Source: an uncultured Marvinbryantia sp.
GTDB lineage: Bacteria; Bacillota; Clostridia; Lachnospirales; Lachnospiraceae
Length of the DNA: 10,687 nucleotides
Reading direction: 5' to 3'
Assembly: GCA_934373455.1 (NCBI GenBank)
Contig: CAKRON010000086.1
Span: 1 to 10,687 of the forward strand
This document shows positions 5,949-10,687 of this stretch, piece after piece. The notes below the pieces were generated by a model. That model did not search any database, was not told the origin of the DNA, and saw nothing but the letters and a program-made list of their open reading frames with translations. Made by a program: the position numbers and the translations under genes. How positions within the stretch are numbered: position 1 is the stretch's first letter; each line of letters begins with the position of its first letter.

Positions 5949-7385
5949 TTAAACTGTTCCGTGTTTTTTGCCTGGACGGTCATCTCTTTTGGTAAATAAC
6001 ATTTCAAATGCACCGATTACATATTTTCTTGTATCAGCTGCATCAATAATGGTATCTACATATCCTCTTCTTGCTGCAGATACCGCACTGGTCTGAAGTG
6101 CTGCATATTCTGCTGCCTTTTCATTTAATTCTGCTGCTGTAGCTTCCGGATACATAATCTTGCAAGCCAGCTTTGCATCCATAGTACCAATCTCAGCTGT
6201 AGGCCATGCAAATGTCATATCTGCGCCTGTAGCTTTGCTGTTCATTACGGAGTAAGCACTTCCGTATGCTTTTCCGATTACTACGTTTACCTTTGGTACA
6301 GTAGCATTTGCGAATGCATAGGTAAGCTTTGCTGCTGCTTTGGCAACGCCTTTTTCTGAGTGAACATCAGCTTTAAAACCTGTTACATTTGTCAGAGATA
6401 ATACTGGAATTTCAAATGCATCACAGAAGTTAATAAATTCTGCTGCTTTTTCAGCACCTTTTCTGGTAAGAACTGCGTCGAAACTGTCAGTCTTCGTTCC
6501 TTCAGCATCATATACTTCAGTACGGTTTGCAACTGCTCCTACAGTCTGACCATTCAGGCGAAGGAAACCTGTAACCATATCTTTTGCATATGCAGCTTTT
6601 GTCTCGATAAAAAGATTATCATCTGCAATATTAGAGAGCAGGATCGCTGTATCACCTACACAGTTTTCCAAATCTGCACATACTCTGTTCAGATCATCTT
6701 CGGATTCTGTATAGTAAGTATCATCTTCATTGTTAGAAGGCAGAACGGATACGAGATCACGGATCTGTGCGAAAATATCTGCTTCGCTTCCCACATAATC
6801 AACAAGACCTGTCTCTTCACTCTGGAACTTAGCAGATGCGGTATTGCATTTTTCTACTCTGTTTCCGTCCAGTGCATTTGGAGAATTTACAAATAATTTT
6901 GCATTCTTCTCTTCCATAAATGTAAAGTCAGTCATACCCGGAACCAGTGCAAGACCACCACCACAATTGCCAAAAATAGCTGTGATCTGTGGAATTACTC
7001 CAGATGCCAGTGTCTGTTTCATGTAGATATCACCAAAAGCGTTCATGGCATCTGTAGCTTCCTGAAGTCTTAAGCCTGCGCAATCGATCAAACCGATTAC
7101 CGGTGCTCCCATCTTCATAGCCATATCATAGATACCTGAGATCTTTTTCGCGTGCATTTCACCGATTGTTCCACCCAAAACAGATGCGTCCTGGCTGTAT
7201 ACATAAACCAGTTTGTCATTAATCACACCATAACCTGTGATGACACCATCTGCCGGAGTCTCGGCCTTCGCCATGTTGAAATCTGTATTTCTGGCAGTGA
7301 TGCCTGCACCGATTTCAACAAAACTGTTCTCATCAAGCAAAGACGCGATTCTTTTGCCTGCTAAGCTTTGTGCTGTGTTACTCAT
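5949..7385 (-). CDS. Acyl-CoA carboxyltransferase (MmdA/PCCB/12S-like), substrate uncertain
   Basis: A 478-residue cytoplasmic carboxyltransferase with tandem crotonase-fold halves, the family of methylmalonyl-CoA decarboxylase alpha, propionyl-CoA carboxylase beta and transcarboxylase 12S. It transfers CO2 between biotin and an acyl-CoA. N-terminal half: QDASVLGGTIGEMHAKKI (about 65-82), GAPVIGLIDCAGLRLQEA (about 93-110) and ASGVIPQITAIFGNCGGG (about 127-144). C-terminal half: GKAYGSAY (371-378), FAWPTAEIGTM (392-402), and RGYVDTIIDAADTRK near the end with KKHGTV, as in PCCB. In typical members the first oxyanion segment reads SGGARIQEG; here it reads CAGLRLQEA, a clear divergence. It is slightly shorter than usual (about 510). 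ATG 7385 has GGAGGG 7 bases upstream, about 50 bases from the predicted transcription start, and it is the first gene of the operon. Acyl-CoA specificity (methylmalonyl, malonyl, other) cannot be read off. Confidence 0.85.
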   Translation of the reverse strand: MSNTAQSLAGKRIASLLDENSFVEIGAGITARNTDFNMAKAETPADGVITGYGVINDKLVYVYSQDASVLGGTIGEMHAKKISGIYDMAMKMGAPVIGLIDCAGLRLQEATDAMNAFGDIYMKQTLASGVIPQITAIFGNCGGGLALVPGMTDFTFMEEKNAKLFVNSPNALDGNRVEKCNTASAKFQSEETGLVDYVGSEADIFAQIRDLVSVLPSNNEDDTYYTESEDDLNRVCADLENCVGDTAILLSNIADDNLFIETKAAYAKDMVTGFLRLNGQTVGAVANRTEVYDAEGTKTDSFDAVLTRKGAEKAAEFINFCDAFEIPVLSLTNVTGFKADVHSEKGVAKAAAKLTYAFANATVPKVNVVIGKAYGSAYSVMNSKATGADMTFAWPTAEIGTMDAKLACKIMYPEATAAELNEKAAEYAALQTSAVSAARRGYVDTIIDAADTRKYVIGAFEMLFTKRDDRPGKKHGTV

Positions 7386-7411
7386 TTTTCAGCCCTCCAT
7401 TTTCTATATTT

Positions 7412-7432
7412 GATAAATTGTAACCAATTATC
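7412..7432. repeat. Imperfect inverted repeat in the operon leader
   Basis: GATAAATTG and CAATTATC face each other around TAAC: an eight-base inverted repeat with one bulged A. It starts about 5 bases downstream of the predicted transcription start and ends before the Shine-Dalgarno site of the first operon gene. It could be a repressor operator or a small leader hairpin; AT-rich chance pairing is also possible. Confidence 0.4.
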
Positions 7433-7443
7433 TGCCATTTATC

Positions 7444-7472
7444 ATTTTAACGTGTTTTGCAAATACTGGCAA
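7444..7472 (-). promoter_or_regulatory. Sigma-70 (SigA)-type promoter of the decarboxylase operon
   Basis: On the minus strand, TTGCCA (7472-7467) and TAAAAT (7449-7444) are separated by exactly 17 bases, each one or two mismatches from consensus. A run of A bases lies just upstream. Expected transcription start is near 7437, giving a leader of about 50 bases before the ATG at 7385. The site lies in the only long intergenic gap upstream of the five-gene cluster. Confidence 0.75.
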
Positions 7473-7486
7473 GCTTTTTGTCTATT

Positions 7487-7531
7487 GGTACACATAAAAA
7501 TTACTATGCTTTTTCTTGTTTTTTATGGTAC
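7487..7531. repeat. Inverted repeat upstream of the decarboxylase promoter
   Basis: On the minus strand GTACCATAAAAA (7531-7520) pairs with TTTTTATG-T-GTAC (7500-7488), a twelve-base arm with one bulge around a 19-base spacer. It ends about 15 bases before the -35 box and begins 20 bases after the carboxypeptidase stop. It may be a binding site for a regulator or a weak AT-rich terminator for the upstream gene; it has no GC core and no T run after it, so the latter is doubtful. The rest of the gap from 7386 to 7551 holds only the promoter, the leader repeat and the ribosome site. Confidence 0.4.
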
Positions 7532-7551
7532 TTTTTACAATACATTTTTTC

Positions 7552-8757
7552 TTACAGCGAAATCTTTTGTAAAATCCACACGAACCAGTTTCTGATTTTT
7601 CGTGATTCCACAGCAGATTGTGCCATAATTTTTCCCTCCTTTATTACTTCGTCATTTAGCAAAAATTGTATTTTCCCCAGTACCTCTCCTTTCTCAATCG
7701 GTGCTTGAGCAATTTTTCTGTATACAATATACCTTATTACCTTTTCCTGTTCTCCAATCAGTACTTTTTCTTCTGTACTGCCTTCAAGATGCAGCGGAAT
7801 ATGAATTGTTTCCCATGGATTTTTACCTTCCACCCATCCATCTTTTATCTCTGTTAAATATGTTTTCTCCGGATACTCCAGTTTTTGTTCATGATAATGT
7901 GTCTTCGCATAATCCATAAGCCTTGTCATATCTTTCCACTTATAGTTTCTGTTATACGGCCATCCACAGGCTAACACCACGCCTACAAATTTTCTTTCTC
8001 CACTTTCTACCGCTGTAACATAACAATATCCTGCTGCTGATGTAAATCCTGTTTTTCCGGATATGGTTCCCTCATACATATCCAAAAACATGTTATGATT
8101 ATTGCAGCTATAATTTCTACTGCCTTCCAAATTGGAAAATGAATAACTTCTCGTCTGGGTAATTTTCAGAAACGCTTCTGATTTTGGAGATTCCCAGGCA
8201 CAATATTTCATGATCTCTGCAAGATCCTCTGCCGTGGTTCCATGGTCACCATTTTCGTCTTTTTCATCCAATCCATTCGGTGTTACAAAATGAGTATTTT
8301 CACAGCCAAGTTCTTTTGCTTTCTGATTCATTCCACTTGCAAAAGCTTCCACACTTCCGCTGACCTGTTCTGCAATCATGACCGCCGCATCATTATAAGA
8401 TTCCAACATCAATGCATATAACAGATCTTCCATATAAAATGTTTCTCCAATATCAGCTCCCAAGTGCACCTCTGGCTGTGATGCAGCTCTTTTTGACACT
8501 GTTACTACCGCTTTTTCTGAGCAATTCTCTAATGCAAATATACAGGTCATTATTTTAGTCGTACTGGCCATTGGCATAATTTCTTTTGTATTTTTCCCAA
8601 AAAGAACACGCCCGCTGCTGCCATCTATTATAACAGCACTACGGGCGTATATATTCTGAAGCTCGTCTGGAAGCTGATTCTGTGCTGCAAAGGTCTGCAG
8701 CAAGTTCATCATCCAGAATACGAAAATCCATAAAACGACTCTGCGCATCTTTCTCAT
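7552..8757 (-). CDS. D-alanyl-D-alanine carboxypeptidase (class A low-molecular-weight PBP, peptidase S11)
   Basis: A 401-residue exported penicillin-binding protein that trims the terminal D-Ala from peptidoglycan stem pentapeptides. A signal peptide covers about residues 1-25 (basic MRKMRR, then a hydrophobic stretch, likely cleavage after TFAA). The serine-transferase motifs are intact: S65-T-T-K68 (SxxK), S120-Y-N122 (SxN) and K235-T-G. A PBP5-like C-terminal domain follows (about 295-385). The end, RKIRNWFVWILQKISL, looks like the amphipathic helix that anchors these enzymes to the outer face of the membrane. ATG 8757 has CGGAG about 8 bases upstream; a second ATG three codons in is possible. 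A carboxypeptidase downstream of scpA-scpB is also seen in Bacillus (dacB), but the sequence does not decide between DacA, DacB and DacF names. It begins 64 bases after the phospholipase-like gene, with no clear promoter or terminator between them. Confidence 0.93.
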   Translation of the reverse strand: MRKMRRVVLWIFVFWMMNLLQTFAAQNQLPDELQNIYARSAVIIDGSSGRVLFGKNTKEIMPMASTTKIMTCIFALENCSEKAVVTVSKRAASQPEVHLGADIGETFYMEDLLYALMLESYNDAAVMIAEQVSGSVEAFASGMNQKAKELGCENTHFVTPNGLDEKDENGDHGTTAEDLAEIMKYCAWESPKSEAFLKITQTRSYSFSNLEGSRNYSCNNHNMFLDMYEGTISGKTGFTSAAGYCYVTAVESGERKFVGVVLACGWPYNRNYKWKDMTRLMDYAKTHYHEQKLEYPEKTYLTEIKDGWVEGKNPWETIHIPLHLEGSTEEKVLIGEQEKVIRYIVYRKIAQAPIEKGEVLGKIQFLLNDEVIKEGKIMAQSAVESRKIRNWFVWILQKISL

Positions 8758-8821
8758 GTTTTATGCTCCGTTTTGCTTTTATAACAGCTTATGAGCATTC
8801 TTTTATTTTATGTGTGACTGC

Positions 8822-9610
8822 TTATTTATAATTTCGGTCAAATCTGGCATTCAGTCTTTCTGATCCATTTCTTTCGTTATAATATTCTTCCATCATATTC
8901 ACTGCCTCCGACACTGTTTTTCGAAACAGTCTCATAAGATGCTCTGTACTTTCCAGACAAATATCCTTTGGCTCTTTCCGTATCACTCTTCCATCTGCAA
9001 ATGGATAAATGAAAAATACTTTGGAGACAGCAAGTTTTATTCTTCTTTTTTGTTCTGTTTCACATATCGGAAGCTTCGTGTAAAATTTCGTTCCGATGAG
9101 CGCCCTGACAATGTCTTTTTGACTCATTCCATTCAGAACTTCTGAAATAGCTTTAACACTATTCCGTTCTATGTGTATCACACTGCCTGGCTGATAACGA
9201 AATGGATCCTTTCCAGTCCTTAACATCAGACTGCGGTCAAATTCCGTCTCTATTTCATCATGTCCTGCCCCGGTTTTCTTCATATATTCGCTGATATATG
9301 GATGGCAGGTGCTATCCAGCATAAAATGGCAGATAAATCCCAGCAGATAAACTAAAATTTCTTCATCCTGTGTTCTCTGATACAGCTTTCTTCCTTCTTC
9401 AAAAAAATTAGCTGCTTTTTCCTGATGCAGACGATGAGCCATCCGGTTAAATCGATTGCTGTGAAATGGCCTGACATAAAACAGAATATCCGGACCGTGA
9501 AGACCGATCTGATAAGTTGCCTGATGTCTTTTTATCACCCTTTTTAATTCCGGATTCAGGCGCTGATACACCATTTTTCCAAATAAATCATGTGCATATG
9601 TGGTAGGCAC
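8822..9610 (-). CDS. Zinc-dependent phospholipase C family protein
   Basis: A 262-residue protein of the Zn_dep_PLPC family (the S1/P1-nuclease-like fold of bacterial phospholipase C). Candidate zinc-binding residues appear in the expected order: H7 (TTYAHDLF), GLHGPDILF at about 36-44, H50, HFMLDSTCH at about 95-103 (H95, D99, H103) and HDEIETEFD at about 117-125 (H117, E121). Unlike the secreted clostridial toxins there is no signal peptide or C-terminal PLAT/C2 domain, so it is probably cytoplasmic and its substrate is unknown. The start is GTG at 9610 with AAGGAAG about 5 bases upstream; no ATG lies near enough to keep H7. It follows scpB by 21 bases and precedes the carboxypeptidase. Phospholipase activity is a family label, not evidence. 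Confidence 0.85.
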   Translation of the reverse strand: MPTTYAHDLFGKMVYQRLNPELKRVIKRHQATYQIGLHGPDILFYVRPFHSNRFNRMAHRLHQEKAANFFEEGRKLYQRTQDEEILVYLLGFICHFMLDSTCHPYISEYMKKTGAGHDEIETEFDRSLMLRTGKDPFRYQPGSVIHIERNSVKAISEVLNGMSQKDIVRALIGTKFYTKLPICETEQKRRIKLAVSKVFFIYPFADGRVIRKEPKDICLESTEHLMRLFRKTVSEAVNMMEEYYNERNGSERLNARFDRNYK

Positions 9611-9631
9611 TTTTTCTTCCTTTCCGGTTCT

Positions 9632-10201
9632 TTAAACCTTCAACGTCATTTCTATTTCTGCTTCTGCTTCTGCCTTAAAATCTTCCATTTTTACAGGATT
9701 TACTTCTGGTAATTCTTCTACTGAAGAAACACCAAATCTACGAAGAAATTCCTCCGTAGTGCCAAATAACAATGGCCGTCCTGGCGCATCCAGTCTTCCC
9801 ACCTCTTTTACCAGATTAAACTCTATCAGCTTATTAACTGCATGGTCGCATTTTACCCCGCGGATTTTCTCCAGTTCAATACGCGTAATCGGCTGCTTAT
9901 ATGCAATAATAGACAGTGTTTCCAGAACTACGTCTGTTAATACGATCTTCTTTGGCTGTTTTGCAATTTTAATCAGATATTCATACAAATCCGGATCTGT
10001 GCACATCTGAAATGAATCCTCCAACTCAATGATCCGAATACCTCTTTCATCCTTATCATATTTTTCTTTCATCGCAAGGAGCATCTTTCTGGTTGCTTCT
10101 GTACTCATCCCCAACGCTTTTGCAATTCGCTCCACTTCTACAGCATTTCCCATTGTAAACAAAATTGCTTCTGCTGCAGCTTCCATTCTTTTTCTATCCA
10201 C
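9632..10201 (-). CDS. scpB: Segregation and condensation protein B
   Basis: ScpB is the winged-helix partner that dimerises and binds the kleisin ScpA in the SMC-ScpAB condensin, which compacts and helps segregate the chromosome. The 189-residue protein is of normal length. Recognisable family segments are EAILFTMGNAVEVERIAKAL near the N-terminus (first winged helix) and ETLSIIAYKQPITRIELEKI with R-G-V in the middle, followed by GRLDAPGRPLLFGTTEEFL in the second winged helix. The tail is acidic. It starts with GTG at 10201, with GAGG 7 bases upstream inside the last codons of scpA; the two genes are separated by 2 bases, suggesting translational coupling. An in-frame ATG five codons in is a less likely start because its upstream sequence has no comparable site. 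Confidence 0.95.
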   Translation of the reverse strand: MDRKRMEAAAEAILFTMGNAVEVERIAKALGMSTEATRKMLLAMKEKYDKDERGIRIIELEDSFQMCTDPDLYEYLIKIAKQPKKIVLTDVVLETLSIIAYKQPITRIELEKIRGVKCDHAVNKLIEFNLVKEVGRLDAPGRPLLFGTTEEFLRRFGVSSVEELPEVNPVKMEDFKAEAEAEIEMTLKV

Positions 10202-10203
10202 AC

Positions 10204-10687
10204 TTATTCCTCACTTTGTTTTGCAGTGATCAAAATATCTCCGAATATCTCATCCTGCTCCACTTCTATCTTCCCGGTTTTCATCATTTCCAAAATAGTG
10301 AGAAATGTAATCACTACCCGCATCTTACTTTTCTGTTTATTTAAAAGACTGCGGAAATTACATTTGTGATGTCGGGAAATATATTTTTCCACATAGGCAA
10401 TGGTCTGATCCAGATCCACTTCTTCTTTCTCTACCTGTCCAAATTTACTTCGCACCGGATCCATTCGATCTTCTGAGCGCTTCATGACATCTTGAAAAAT
10501 CGCATTTAATTTTTCGAGGTCCAAATCTCCCAGTATATCATCCAGATTTATCGGTGGCTTGTACTGCAATACTTCCTTGGGCAGTGACTGTTCTCTGTAT
10601 AACATATGCTCCGCATCCATCTGACGATCCCGAAGCTCATATGACATATATTTATACATTTTATATTCCAGGAGGAGCTCTACCAAT
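10204..10687 (-). CDS. scpA: Segregation and condensation protein A, C-terminal part
   Basis: ScpA is the kleisin that bridges the SMC dimer heads and recruits ScpB. The window holds the last 160 codons; the gene continues past the right edge, so roughly 80-100 N-terminal residues are missing given the usual length near 250. The fragment begins inside the typical segment L-V-E-L-L-L-E-Y-K; the TTG at its edge is an internal leucine codon, not a start. Recognisable pieces are YKPPINLDDILGDL, a charged middle, and the C-terminal winged-helix segment MRVVITFLTILEMMKTGKIE that docks on the SMC ATPase head. It ends 2 bases before scpB. The sequence shows nothing abnormal. Confidence 0.94.
   Translation of the reverse strand, partial: LVELLLEYKMYKYMSYELRDRQMDAEHMLYREQSLPKEVLQYKPPINLDDILGDLDLEKLNAIFQDVMKRSEDRMDPVRSKFGQVEKEEVDLDQTIAYVEKYISRHHKCNFRSLLNKQKSKMRVVITFLTILEMMKTGKIEVEQDEIFGDILITAKQSEE

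Noticed and set aside
4687..7385. ATP-dependent acyl-CoA carboxylase (for example acetyl-CoA carboxylase) as the identity of the cluster
   Set aside because: No biotin carboxylase gene is present, while a sodium-pump beta subunit is. A decarboxylase or transcarboxylase fits better, although a biotin carboxylase elsewhere in the genome cannot be excluded.
7500..7551. Intrinsic terminator after the carboxypeptidase gene
   Set aside because: The only pairing found is AT-rich with a 19-base loop and is not followed by a T run; it is reported as an inverted repeat instead.
8758..8821. Promoter for the carboxypeptidase gene
   Set aside because: A TATAAA sequence is present near 8783-8778, but no acceptable -35 box lies 16-18 bases upstream. 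Read-through from the upstream genes is equally likely.
10684..10686. TTG as a start codon for scpA
   Set aside because: It is an internal leucine of a conserved ScpA segment; the real start is outside the window.

Overview
All recognisable genes in this window lie on the minus strand, so transcription runs from position 10687 towards 1. Three things suggest an anaerobic Gram-positive of the class Clostridia, most likely Lachnospiraceae-like. These are the AGGAGG-type ribosome binding sites, the gene orders scpA-scpB-D,D-carboxypeptidase and FAD oxidoreductase-cmk-ispH, and a sodium-pump decarboxylase operon. The genus cannot be decided from the sequence alone.

Right part (10687 to 7552): the 3' part of scpA and complete scpB encode the kleisin and winged-helix subunits of the SMC chromosome condensation complex. 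They are followed by a zinc-dependent phospholipase C family protein and a secreted penicillin-binding D-Ala-D-Ala carboxypeptidase. The genes are closely spaced and probably co-transcribed at least in part. Next comes a 166-base AT-rich gap with a convincing sigma-70-type promoter (TTGCCA, 17 bases, TAAAAT) and two imperfect inverted repeats, one on each side of the promoter.

Centre (7385 to 2068): a compact five-gene operon, each gene with a good Shine-Dalgarno site. In transcription order it encodes an acyl-CoA carboxyltransferase (MmdA/PCCB type), a gamma/delta-type membrane subunit with an unusually large exported N-terminal domain, a free biotin carrier protein, the sodium-translocating beta subunit, and an OadA-type carboxyltransferase without its own biotin domain. 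There is no biotin carboxylase. The set combines a CoA-ester carboxyltransferase and an oxo-acid carboxyltransferase with one biotin carrier and one membrane sodium pump. The simplest reading is a membrane complex that moves CO2 between an acyl-CoA pair and pyruvate/oxaloacetate and couples decarboxylation of carboxybiotin to sodium transport. Substrates are inferred, not shown. A GC-rich hairpin follows the last gene.

Left part (2012 to 1): an HI0933/BaiN-type flavoprotein, cytidylate kinase (cmk) and the first 27 codons of ispH, whose first cluster-ligand cysteine is visible. This is ordinary housekeeping synteny.

The most interesting part is the sodium-pump cluster: two carboxyltransferases, an altered CoA-site motif, and a gamma subunit with an extra exodomain. 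No RNA genes, insertion sequences, CRISPR arrays or phage genes were seen.
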